NCBI GenBank assembly: GCA_025456205.1
Contig: JALOLA010000016.1
Location: 1-35,391, forward strand
DNA length: 35,391 nt
Origin: Acidobacteriota bacterium
Lineage (GTDB): Bacteria; Acidobacteriota; Aminicenantia; UBA2199
Direction of reading: 5' to 3'
The position numbers and the translations under genes were made by a program. Under the pieces are notes generated by a model, which did not search any database, had not been told where the DNA came from, and saw nothing but the letters and a program-made list of their open reading frames with translations. Shown here in pieces: positions 26,121 through 33,033 of the stretch (position 1 is its first letter; each line of letters opens with the position of its first letter).

Positions 26121-26271
26121 AGCTAAAAAATTCCTTCGGTTGTCCAAACCCTGTGAACATGGCAATCCTACTTCAGCGATGACGTGGGGATTTGTCCAGC
26201 TCTTGCGGGGATCTTCAGGCAAACCAGCGAATTTTCTAATTCTTGAACCATTCACCAACTCAATCAAGCGC

Positions 26272-26320
26272 ATTATATACCAGCTCGGGGTGAAATGCAA
26301 TAGAAAAAAATATTTTCTAT
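26272..26320 (-). promoter_or_regulatory. Strong sigma70-type promoter of the RRM gene with A/T-rich upstream element
   Basis: On the minus strand: TTGCAT (26300-26295), 17-base spacer, TATAAT (26277-26272). Directly upstream is an A/T-only inverted repeat (ATAGAAAA / TTTTCTAT, 26300-26320) that resembles an UP element. The predicted start near 26265 gives a leader of about 180 bases. The remainder of 26083-26341 contains no gene I can support. Confidence 0.75.
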
Positions 26321-26341
26321 GCCGGCCTCCCGGAGGGACCT

Positions 26342-26950
26342 TCAGGGGATGCGGAACACGCCGTGCATCTGCAGGCCCAGGCGCACGTCGGGGATGCCGG
26401 CGGCGGCGCAGTCCCGGAAAAAGCCGAAGGTGCGGCGGAAGCGGCGGCGGTCGTGGCGCTCGGGCTGCAGGATGATCGGCGCCGCGCTGCGGCCGCGCAT
26501 GCGCTTCACCTGCGCCAGGTCCAGGGCCGGGGTGACCAGCAGCTTGATCTCGCTGGCCCGGGCCCACAGCCGCGGGTGGACGCGGTAGGCGGCCGCGTCC
26601 TTGGGCGAGACCGTCCACCAGTGGATGGCCAGGTCCTGGAAATGGAGGCCGTTGGTCTCCACGGCGATGACGTGGCGCCCGCCACAGGCGCGCAGCAGCC
26701 CGCCCAGGTCCTGCTCCAGCGGCTCGCCGCCGGTGAGCACCAGGCGGGCCTGCGGATAGGCGGCCTTCAGTTCGTCGACGGCCGCCGCGACCGCTGCCGG
26801 CGCCATTCGCCGTCCCCGCGCCCAGGCGCCGCGGGTGTCGCAGTAGGGGCAGCGCAGCGAGCAGCCGGCCAGGCGGACGAAGATGGCGGAATCGCCGCTG
26901 TGCAGCCCCTCGCCCTGGGCCGACCAGAAGATCTCATTGATCTTCAGCAT
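26342..26950 (-). CDS. queE: 7-carboxy-7-deazaguanine synthase QueE
   Basis: The 202-residue radical-SAM enzyme turns 6-carboxy-tetrahydropterin into 7-carboxy-7-deazaguanine. The N-terminal AQGEG substrate block (11-15) is followed by the cluster motif C30-x3-C34-x2-C37 (CSLRCPYC). LVLTGGEPL (SAM-binding GGE) and AVETNG come after. Length is usual for QueE. It is the last gene of queC-queD-queE, and its start lies 17 bases inside the end of queD. The following hairpin is weak, so termination is unclear. Confidence 0.95.
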   Translation of the reverse strand: MLKINEIFWSAQGEGLHSGDSAIFVRLAGCSLRCPYCDTRGAWARGRRMAPAAVAAAVDELKAAYPQARLVLTGGEPLEQDLGGLLRACGGRHVIAVETNGLHFQDLAIHWWTVSPKDAAAYRVHPRLWARASEIKLLVTPALDLAQVKRMRGRSAAPIILQPERHDRRRFRRTFGFFRDCAAAGIPDVRLGLQMHGVFRIP

Positions 26951-27281
26951 ACGCGGCCCCGGCGTCCTCCGACTCCCAGACGATCACGCGCACGACGGGG
27001 TATTTCTCCTTGATCTGGCGGTAGAAATGCCGGGCCAGGTTCTCGGCCGAGGGCGAGAAGCCGTAGGCCTCGTTGAGCACCCGGTGGTCAGGGACCAGGT
27101 CGCGCAGGAATTCCTTGATGGGGCCGAAGTCGATGGAGATGCCCGACTTGTCGAGCTCCAGGGTCCGCAGGTGGACCTCCAGCTCGAAGGTATGCCCGTG
27201 CATCTTCTCGCATTTGCCCTTGTAATTCTCCAGGAAATGGGCCGCGGAGAATTTCTGCCGGACGCGCAGTTCCCAGCTCAT
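26934..27281 (-). CDS. queD: 6-carboxy-5,6,7,8-tetrahydropterin synthase QueD
   Basis: The 115-residue enzyme converts dihydroneopterin triphosphate to 6-carboxy-tetrahydropterin. Zinc ligands are His15 (SAAHFL) and the two His of MHGHTF, with the catalytic Cys24 in KCEKMHGH; a C-terminal Glu in VWESEDAG completes the family pattern. I chose the ATG at 27279-27281, which has GGAGGG six bases upstream and overlaps the queC stop by 4 bases; the longer open frame upstream is the shadow of queC. It is the middle gene of the preQ0 operon. Confidence 0.95.
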   Translation of the reverse strand: MSWELRVRQKFSAAHFLENYKGKCEKMHGHTFELEVHLRTLELDKSGISIDFGPIKEFLRDLVPDHRVLNEAYGFSPSAENLARHFYRQIKEKYPVVRVIVWESEDAGAAYAEDQ

Positions 27282-27976
27282 GCGTTTCCCTCCTTGCGCA
27301 GGCGCTCGACCAGCGGGTCGCCCCGTCCCAGCTCGGCGAAAGCGCGGGCCCGGATGTCGCAGGACGGGCAGCGGCCGCAGGGGACCTCGCTGCCGCGGTA
27401 GCAGGAGACCGAGTGCGCATAGTCGGCGCCCAGTTCGAAACCCAGGGCGATGATCTCCTTCTTGTTCAGGCGCAGCAGCGGCGCGTGCACCTTGAAGCGG
27501 GGGCCGCCGCGGCTGGCCGCCGTCCCCTCGTTGATGGCCGCGGCCATCTTGCGGCGGAAGTGCTCGCTGGTATCCGGATAATCGGGCGTGTCGATGGAGT
27601 TGAAGCCGGTGACCAGGTGGCGGCTGCCATGCGACTCGGCGACAGCAGCGGCCAGGGCCAGGAAGATGCCGTTGCGGAACGGGACATAGGTTGCCGGCAG
27701 TCCGGGCCGGCTCCGGGCCTCGGCGAGCGAGGCGGGGATGGAGCGGCCGTCGGCCAGCAGCGCCGAGCGCAGCAGCCCGCGCAGGGGCAGCGGCACGACA
27801 TCGCACTCGACCCCCAGGCCGGCGGCGGCCTTCTTGGCCAGCGTCACCTCGACGCGATGCTGCTGGCCGTAGTCGAAGACCAGCGCCCGCACTGGGTCGA
27901 ACTTGTTCCGCGCCCAATACAGGGCCGTGGTGGAATCGATGCCGCCGGAAAACAGGACGATGGCTCCCTTGTTCAT
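27278..27976 (-). CDS. queC: 7-cyano-7-deazaguanine synthase QueC
   Basis: The 232-residue ATP-dependent enzyme makes preQ0 from 7-carboxy-7-deazaguanine and ammonia. The PP-loop SGGIDS is at residues 10-15, followed by DYGQQHRVE, VPFRNGIFLALAAA and GFNSIDTPDYPD. The zinc site is Cys192, Cys200, Cys203 and Cys206 (CYRGSEVPCGRCPSC). It is the first gene of queC-queD-queE. No SD precedes the ATG: the -10 box ends six bases before it, so the mRNA is probably leaderless and no preQ1 riboswitch can fit. GTP cyclohydrolase and the later queuosine genes are not in the window. Confidence 0.97.
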   Translation of the reverse strand: MNKGAIVLFSGGIDSTTALYWARNKFDPVRALVFDYGQQHRVEVTLAKKAAAGLGVECDVVPLPLRGLLRSALLADGRSIPASLAEARSRPGLPATYVPFRNGIFLALAAAVAESHGSRHLVTGFNSIDTPDYPDTSEHFRRKMAAAINEGTAASRGGPRFKVHAPLLRLNKKEIIALGFELGADYAHSVSCYRGSEVPCGRCPSCDIRARAFAELGRGDPLVERLRKEGNA

Positions 27977-27982
27977 GGGGCT

Positions 27983-28011
27983 ATTCTACCGCAATTCCGG
28001 GTCGCTGCCAA
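27983..28011 (-). promoter_or_regulatory. Sigma70-type promoter of queC, leaderless architecture
   Basis: On the minus strand: TTGGCA (28011-28006), 17-base spacer, TAGAAT (27988-27983), then AGCCCC and the ATG. This is nearly the same layout as the nadC promoter. Confidence 0.7.
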
Positions 28012-28060
28012 ACCGGGGAAATCATCGCGGGACCGGTCGGAGTGGGCAGAGGTGCGGCGC

Positions 28061-29314
28061 TTACTCCGCTGCCCGGGACAGCGGCAGGAAACTGCGGGCA
28101 AAGATGAGCGTTCCAAGGAGGGAGAGCGCACCGCCGATGGTGATGGTCCACCTCACGCCCAAGGCGCTGGCCAGGATGCCGACCAGGAAGCTGCCGATGG
28201 GCGTTGCGCCCATGAAGGCCATGGTATAGATGCTCATCACCCGCGCCCGCTTGTCGTCGCTGATCAGATGCTGCACGGTGGTGTTGGCCGAGGCCATCTG
28301 TACCATCATGCCCAGCCCGCCGCAGAACATCAGCAGCATGGCCAGCCAGAATCCCCGGGCCTGGGCCAGGCAGACCAGGGCGGCGCTGAAGAGCAGAGAG
28401 CCCGACACCATGATGGCGCCCAGTCCCTGCCGGCTTTGGCGCCCGGCCAGGGCCAGCGCCCCCAGCAGCGCTCCGCAGCCGGCCGCGCCCATCAGGAAGC
28501 CCAGGTCATGCGGGCCGCCGTTCAGGACCCGGCGCACGAATACCGGCATCAGGGTCACGTAGGAAACGCCGACCAGGCTGATCCAGGCGATGAGGGCGAT
28601 GATCAGGCGGACGGGCCGCAGGCCGAAGGTGTAGGTGAACCCTTCGCGCAGCTGGGGCCAGAACGCCGTAATTTTCCTGCGGGCGGCCCGGGCCGGGAAT
28701 CTCATGGCCAGCAGGGCGAAGATCACCGCCAGGTAACTGATGCCGTTGATCAGGAAGCAGATCCCCTCGCCGGCCAGGGCGACCAGGATGCCGGCCAACG
28801 GCGGTCCCACCAGCCGGGCGCCGTTGAACATGGCCGAGTTGAGGGCGATGGCGTTGCCCAGGTCCTCTTTATTTTCCACCACCTGCACGATGAAGGAATG
28901 GCGGGCCGGGGCGTCAAGGGCGTTGGCCACGCCCAGGAAGAAGGCCAGCGGCAGCAGGTGCCAGGCGGCGATGGCGCCGCTGAACATCAGCGCGGCCAGG
29001 ACCAGCGCCTGGGCCATGGCCAGGGCCTGGGCCATGAGCATGATGCGCATGCGGTCCCAGTGGTCGGCCAGCACGCCGGCCAGCGGCGCCATGAAAATGA
29101 CCGGCACCTGGGCCGTGAAGGCCACCAGCCCCAGATGGAACGCCGACCCGGTCAGGCGGTAGACCAGCCAGCCCATGGCCACCTGCTGCATCCAGGAACC
29201 GGTCAGCGAGATGCCCTGGCCGCCGAAGTAGAGGCGGTAGTTGCGATAGCGGAAGGCGCGCAGGGCGTTCTTCAGGCTGGCGAAGCGCCGCGGCGTCGGC
29301 GGGGCAGCGCTCAT
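28061..29314 (-). CDS. Major facilitator superfamily transporter (EntS/MFS_3-like)
   Basis: This is a 417-residue integral membrane protein with about 12 hydrophobic spans. It opens with FRYRNYRLYFGGQGISLTGSWMQQVAMGWLVYRLTGS, characteristic of the EntS/MFS_3-type exporters, and has the first-loop GVLADHWDRMRIM (motif A variant GxLADxxxRxxxx). The second half repeats the pattern. Such proteins are drug, siderophore or metabolite exporters; the substrate cannot be read from sequence. It starts 3 bases after the mntP stop, so the two are likely one operon, perhaps both concerned with efflux. Confidence 0.9.
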   Translation of the reverse strand: MSAAPPTPRRFASLKNALRAFRYRNYRLYFGGQGISLTGSWMQQVAMGWLVYRLTGSAFHLGLVAFTAQVPVIFMAPLAGVLADHWDRMRIMLMAQALAMAQALVLAALMFSGAIAAWHLLPLAFFLGVANALDAPARHSFIVQVVENKEDLGNAIALNSAMFNGARLVGPPLAGILVALAGEGICFLINGISYLAVIFALLAMRFPARAARRKITAFWPQLREGFTYTFGLRPVRLIIALIAWISLVGVSYVTLMPVFVRRVLNGGPHDLGFLMGAAGCGALLGALALAGRQSRQGLGAIMVSGSLLFSAALVCLAQARGFWLAMLLMFCGGLGMMVQMASANTTVQHLISDDKRARVMSIYTMAFMGATPIGSFLVGILASALGVRWTITIGGALSLLGTLIFARSFLPLSRAAE

Positions 29315-29317
29315 GGC

Positions 29318-29887
29318 TCAGACCGCCCGCAGGTGCTCGAGCAGGATGCGCAGGCCGATGGCGATCAGGATCAGCCCGCCCAGCAACTCGGCCCTGCCCG
29401 CCAGCCACGAGCCGAAGCGCTGGCCGGCATAGACCGCTGCCAGCGAGAGGACGAAGGTCACCGCGCCGATGATCAGCACCGGCACGACGATGCCGACGGC
29501 CAGGACGGAGAAGCTGAGGCCGACGGCCAGCGCATCGATGCTGGTGGCCACGGCCAGCCCGAGCATGACCGCCAGCGTCATGCCGTTGCCGCGCACGCGG
29601 CATTCGCCCCGGCGCGGCGCTTCGCGGATCATCTTGATGCCGATGAAAGCCAGCAGGATGAAGGCCAGCCAGTGGTCAAAGCTCGAGATCACGCCTTTGA
29701 AGCCCAGGCCGGCCAGCCAGCCGGCGACCGGCATGAGCCCCTGGAACACTCCGAAAAGAGAGGCCAGGAGCAGGGCCTGGCGACCGTTCACCTTGCCCTG
29801 GCCGGCGGAGCAGCCGCTGCCCAGGGCCACGGCGACGGCGTCCATGGACAGGCCCAGGGCGATGAGCAATATGGTCGGCAGATCCAT
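29318..29887 (-). CDS. mntP: Manganese efflux pump MntP
   Basis: The protein is 189 residues with six hydrophobic spans. The two inverted halves carry the family metal-binding motifs GLSMDAVAV (Asp16) and ATSIDALAVG (Asp118), with a charged loop between (about 88-102). Known MntP proteins export Mn2+ and protect cells from manganese excess. It has its own promoter with an inverted repeat over the -35. The leader of about 45 bases is too short for a yybP-ykoY manganese riboswitch. The downstream MFS gene is probably co-transcribed. Confidence 0.94.
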   Translation of the reverse strand: MDLPTILLIALGLSMDAVAVALGSGCSAGQGKVNGRQALLLASLFGVFQGLMPVAGWLAGLGFKGVISSFDHWLAFILLAFIGIKMIREAPRRGECRVRGNGMTLAVMLGLAVATSIDALAVGLSFSVLAVGIVVPVLIIGAVTFVLSLAAVYAGQRFGSWLAGRAELLGGLILIAIGLRILLEHLRAV

Positions 29888-29937
29888 GATGTGCGCGCCT
29901 CAGCGATCGCCAAGAAGTCATCTAAAAGGATGAATCT

Positions 29938-29972
29938 ACTGTAGCAAAGGCCCGAACGGCTGTCAATCGGGC
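29938..29972 (-). promoter_or_regulatory. mntP promoter with possible operator
   Basis: On the minus strand: TTGACA (29966-29961), 17-base spacer, TACAGT (29943-29938). An inverted repeat, GCCCGA (29950-29955) and TCGGGC (29967-29972), encloses the -35 box and could be a repressor site. The rest of 29888-30000 shows no terminator for the gene at 30001. Confidence 0.65.
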
Positions 29973-30000
29973 TGGAACTTCACGCCGGGAGCACCAGGCT

Positions 30001-31878
30001 CTAGCGGGGGAGCACTTCCACGAGGAATCGCCGCGACAGGGAGCGGTAGGATGCCCGCACCATGATGCGGCCGGCGAAGCGGACCAGGTAGGCCTCGTAG
30101 TTGAAATTCCCGAACATGAAATCATAGTTCATCTGCGTCTGCAGCTGCCAGTTCTTGACCAGCATGACGGAGCAATCCAGGTAGCCGTTGGTGAGCTCGC
30201 CGCGCTTGCTGTCGTAGGAGACCGACACCCAGCCCTGCAGGCGCTCGGGGCCGTCCTTCAGCCGCAGCACCGCCGACCAGTCCTGGGAGGTGCTGCCCTG
30301 GATGAGCCAGGCCTCGGTCTGGCGCCGCGTGTTGTAGTTGTAGAGGATGTCGAGATCGGCGAAGCCGGCCAGGCTTTGGCTGCATTTGAGGATGCCGCCC
30401 AGCGACGTGAAGCGCTCCGCCCGCTCCGGGGCCAGCAGCTGTTCGGCGGCCAGGGAGAACGTCAGGGCCGGCCCCCGTCCCAGCCGGATTGTCTCGCTTT
30501 GCAGGTCGACGGCCAGATTGGCCCGTGCCTGGTCATCGCGCCGGTCGCCGTGCGCCAGCTGGTTGACCATGAAGCTGGACGCGACGTTCATCTTGAGCAG
30601 CCCGTGGTAGAGGCGGAAGGGGGTGGCATTCAGCGTGAAGCGCGGCGTGCCCTGGCTGCGGTCCTGGAGCAGGTCCCGGTGGAACGAATAGTCGGCGACC
30701 ATCTGGAACAGGCGGTGGGTGTAGGCGAGCGAAACGTTCGAGCTGTTTTGGCGGTTGTAGACTCCCTCGGCGAAAATCAGGCGCGCCCGGGAATGCGTCA
30801 GGGACAAACGGACGTTCTTCAGGGCCTGGTTCTGCAGCGAAAACACGGCCCGATATTGCTTTTCCTTCTCATAGCCCAGGTCCAGGGCGACATCGCCCAG
30901 AGCCTTGTCCTGCAGATGGGAGCGCATGCTCAGCCATAATTCCTGGCGGGCGGCCGAGGTGCGGCTGTACTCGGCCGCCCATTCGCCGCTCCAGTGCGGC
31001 GTCCACTTCGTGCGCAGGGTGAGGCGGGCGCGGGCCATGTTGCCGGTGACGTAGTCGGCGTTCAGGTGCAGCCCGGTTCTGCGGCTCAGGTCGAGCGAGC
31101 TGGCCGAGTTGAAAAAGAGCTTTCCCCGCGGCGGGGTTTCGGAGGTATTAAAAAGGTCGTACCTGAAATTCAGGGAGTTCTCGGTCCTGGCCGCCCCCGC
31201 CTTTAGCGGCTTCTCGTAGGTCAGGTGGCTGTTGACCGCCACTCCCTGCGAGGGGTAGAACCAGAGCTTGTCGATCCCCGCCCCCTGGACTTCCGCTTCC
31301 CCGGCACCCTGGTCGAGCTTGAACTTCTTGAACGAGAGTGACTGGACGCCCTCGATGAACACGGTCGTGTCATAGCCGTAGACCCGGTAGCTGGTGGTGA
31401 CGGTGATGCGCTGGCTCAGGAAGTAGACCAGCGAGCGCTTCAACGCTTCGTGATCGCGCACCGCGAGCCGCCGTCCTGCCGCGGCCCCGGTGGCCGCCGC
31501 TGTTGACGGGGCGGCCTTTCCTTCCCCTGCCGGCTGCGCCACCGGCAGGGTCCAGGAACGGATATTGTCCTTGAACGTGGTGAGCTTGAGGTCCAGGCTC
31601 TCCAGGTCGATCTCCAGCAGGTCGGCGCTGAACTGTTTCCGGCCCGCCTCCACCTGGCACTCCCGGCTGGCCCGGGCGACCCGGCCGGCGACGTCGATCT
31701 CCACCACCCCGGCGCGGATGGTCCACTCCCTGCTCCTGATCTGGAGACGGCCCTGGCCGTAAATATAGTTGAAGTCGTAACTGTAGATGAGGTAATCGCC
31801 CTTGATCTCCAGCCGTTCCCTGGCCGGCAGGCACAGCGCCCAGGCGGCCGTCGCCAGCAACAGCAGGACGCGCCTCAT
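30001..31878 (-). CDS. LptD/OstA-like outer-membrane protein
   Basis: I call 625 residues from the ATG at 31878 (MRRVLLLLATAAWALC, a signal peptide), which overlaps the upstream stop by 4 bases; an open frame extends to 32043 but lies in the propeller gene. Residues about 22-115 resemble the OstA/LptA repeat domain (DYLIYSYDFNYIYGQGRLQI, FSADLLEIDLESLDLKLTTFK). An Ala/Pro-rich linker (about 120-145) leads into about 480 residues of alternating amphipathic beta-strands. This layout matches LptD-type lipopolysaccharide translocons or related OM barrels. It ends in Leu-Pro-Arg rather than an aromatic residue, and no LptD cysteine pattern is evident, so a diverged relative is possible. It is the last gene of the purD-to-OstA run. 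Confidence 0.72.
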   Translation of the reverse strand: MRRVLLLLATAAWALCLPARERLEIKGDYLIYSYDFNYIYGQGRLQIRSREWTIRAGVVEIDVAGRVARASRECQVEAGRKQFSADLLEIDLESLDLKLTTFKDNIRSWTLPVAQPAGEGKAAPSTAAATGAAAGRRLAVRDHEALKRSLVYFLSQRITVTTSYRVYGYDTTVFIEGVQSLSFKKFKLDQGAGEAEVQGAGIDKLWFYPSQGVAVNSHLTYEKPLKAGAARTENSLNFRYDLFNTSETPPRGKLFFNSASSLDLSRRTGLHLNADYVTGNMARARLTLRTKWTPHWSGEWAAEYSRTSAARQELWLSMRSHLQDKALGDVALDLGYEKEKQYRAVFSLQNQALKNVRLSLTHSRARLIFAEGVYNRQNSSNVSLAYTHRLFQMVADYSFHRDLLQDRSQGTPRFTLNATPFRLYHGLLKMNVASSFMVNQLAHGDRRDDQARANLAVDLQSETIRLGRGPALTFSLAAEQLLAPERAERFTSLGGILKCSQSLAGFADLDILYNYNTRRQTEAWLIQGSTSQDWSAVLRLKDGPERLQGWVSVSYDSKRGELTNGYLDCSVMLVKNWQLQTQMNYDFMFGNFNYEAYLVRFAGRIMVRASYRSLSRRFLVEVLPR

Positions 31879-32594
31879 GGGAAGCGCAGCTTGTAGATCT
31901 TCCCGGCCCGGTCGCCGCACCAGATGATCCCCGCGGCGAAGGCCAGGCCGGAGACCAGGCGCGAAGGCGCCTGGTACTGTTTCTCCAGGGCGCCGCCGGG
32001 ATCCAGGCGGAAGAACTTCATCTGCGTGGCGTCGCTGACCCAAAGGCTGGTGCCGTCGAAGCAGACGCCGTCGACGCCGTAGCCCGGCTGGGGGATTGAG
32101 CGCTCGATGGTGCCGTTCAGGGGATCGACGACCAGGATGGCGTTGCTGAGGCGGTCGGCCACATACAGGCGCCCGGCGGCGTAATCGATGGCGCCGAAGC
32201 TGCCGCGCAGCAGGTTGAGCACGCGGACCTGGGCGCCATTGACGATGTTCACCAACACCAGCTGTGAGGAATTCGCGACGCTCAGCCAGAGGTCCACCCC
32301 GTCATAGGCGATGCCGGCGACCGGCAGCGCGACCTCGAGCTCGCGGACCATCGCGCCATTGTTCAGGTTCAGCGCCACCAGCCGCTCGCGCCCGTCGGCC
32401 GCCCACAGGACATCGCCACTGAAGGTCAGGTCGAGGGGGGCGATGCCGCCGGCCTGCAGGGTGGAGAGGAGCTCGTAGGCGCGTTCCTCGGCATCGGGGT
32501 CAAAGGGGTTGTCGAACAGCCGGTCGTTGCAGGCGGCCAGCCAGAGGAAACTAAAAACGGCAAGTAATGCCGGCGCCGTACGCTTGGGTTTCAT
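31875..32594 (-). CDS. Beta-propeller (NHL/SMP-30-like) lipoprotein
   Basis: The protein is 239 residues. Signal peptide with lipobox LAAC (Cys22), then an N-terminal NPFDP motif often seen at the start of lipoproteins in several diderm phyla. Five or so blade-like repeats of about 40 residues follow, with recurring patterns such as DVLWAADGRERLVAL, VDLWLSVANSSQLVLV, GRLYVADRLSNAILVV and TSLWVSDATQMKFFRL. It has no catalytic residues I can name, so it is more likely a binding or scaffold protein. Its start lies 44 bases inside the DUF5683-like gene with no SD, and its stop overlaps the OstA-like start by 4 bases, so the three are tightly coupled. Confidence 0.8.
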   Translation of the reverse strand: MKPKRTAPALLAVFSFLWLAACNDRLFDNPFDPDAEERAYELLSTLQAGGIAPLDLTFSGDVLWAADGRERLVALNLNNGAMVRELEVALPVAGIAYDGVDLWLSVANSSQLVLVNIVNGAQVRVLNLLRGSFGAIDYAAGRLYVADRLSNAILVVDPLNGTIERSIPQPGYGVDGVCFDGTSLWVSDATQMKFFRLDPGGALEKQYQAPSRLVSGLAFAAGIIWCGDRAGKIYKLRFP

Positions 32595-33033
32595 GGTGGT
32601 AGAAGGGGTGGAAGGCCAGCGATCGCCGGCCTCCGTACTTTTTTTTGGCGAAGACGAGCATGTCGGCCATGTTCAGCACCCAGACGCCCGCGGCTCCCAG
32701 GATGGCGGTGTTGCGTCGCCGGTCGCAGCGCTCGGTCGCGCCGCGCCAGCGGGCGGCATCGTCAGCGGAGGCGGCGTCGCGGTAGCTCCGGTAGGCGTCG
32801 TTGCCCCGGCCGATCTCTACGACGACCAGCGCCAGGCAGGCGATCTCGGCAGCGGCGAACAGGGCGGCCTTGGCGTACTGCTTCTCGTAGAGCTGCCCCA
32901 GGCCGGGGAAGAGCAGCGAGCGCTCCAGCGCCTTGCGCAGGCGGATGTCCTCGGAGGGCGTCTCCGCACCGCGCAAGCGCCCGGGCACAGCCAGGGACAC
33001 GGCCAGCAGCAGCAACAACAGCGGCCTAGGCAA
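32551..33033 (-). CDS. DUF5683-like membrane protein
   Basis: I call 160 residues from a TTG at 33033, which has GAGGG five bases upstream and overlaps the mtaB stop; the longer ATG frame to 33156 lies in mtaB. A signal peptide (PRPLLLLLLAVSLAVPG) is followed by the family mark SLLFPGLGQLYEKQYAKA and two hydrophobic segments (ALFAAAEIACLALVVVEIG and the NTAILGAAGVWVLNMADMLVFA region). DUF5683 proteins are small membrane proteins of unknown role. Residues after AKKKY are likely periplasmic. It is the first of three envelope genes downstream of mtaB. Confidence 0.75.
   Translation of the reverse strand: MPRPLLLLLLAVSLAVPGRLRGAETPSEDIRLRKALERSLLFPGLGQLYEKQYAKAALFAAAEIACLALVVVEIGRGNDAYRSYRDAASADDAARWRGATERCDRRRNTAILGAAGVWVLNMADMLVFAKKKYGGRRSLAFHPFYHHETQAYGAGITCRF

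Noticed and set aside
26079-26280. Small ORF starting at ATG in the RRM gene promoter (MRLIELVNGSR...)
   Set aside because: Its ATG overlaps the TATAAT box, so it is not in the predicted transcript, and no domain is recognised; it would also run into the RRM start.
26318-26345. Terminator after queE
   Set aside because: The CCTC/GAGG stem is only 4 bp; the following T-rich stretch belongs to the upstream region of the RRM promoter.
27974-28060. preQ1 riboswitch upstream of queC
   Set aside because: The promoter -10 lies six bases from the ATG, so there is no leader.
27413-29944. An 843-codon plus-strand open frame over queC, the MFS gene and mntP
   Set aside because: It is antisense to three recognised genes, rich in Gln, His, Gly and Asp, and has no recognisable domain.
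29888-30000. yybP-ykoY manganese riboswitch upstream of mntP
   Set aside because: The predicted leader is about 45 bases and lacks the conserved loops.
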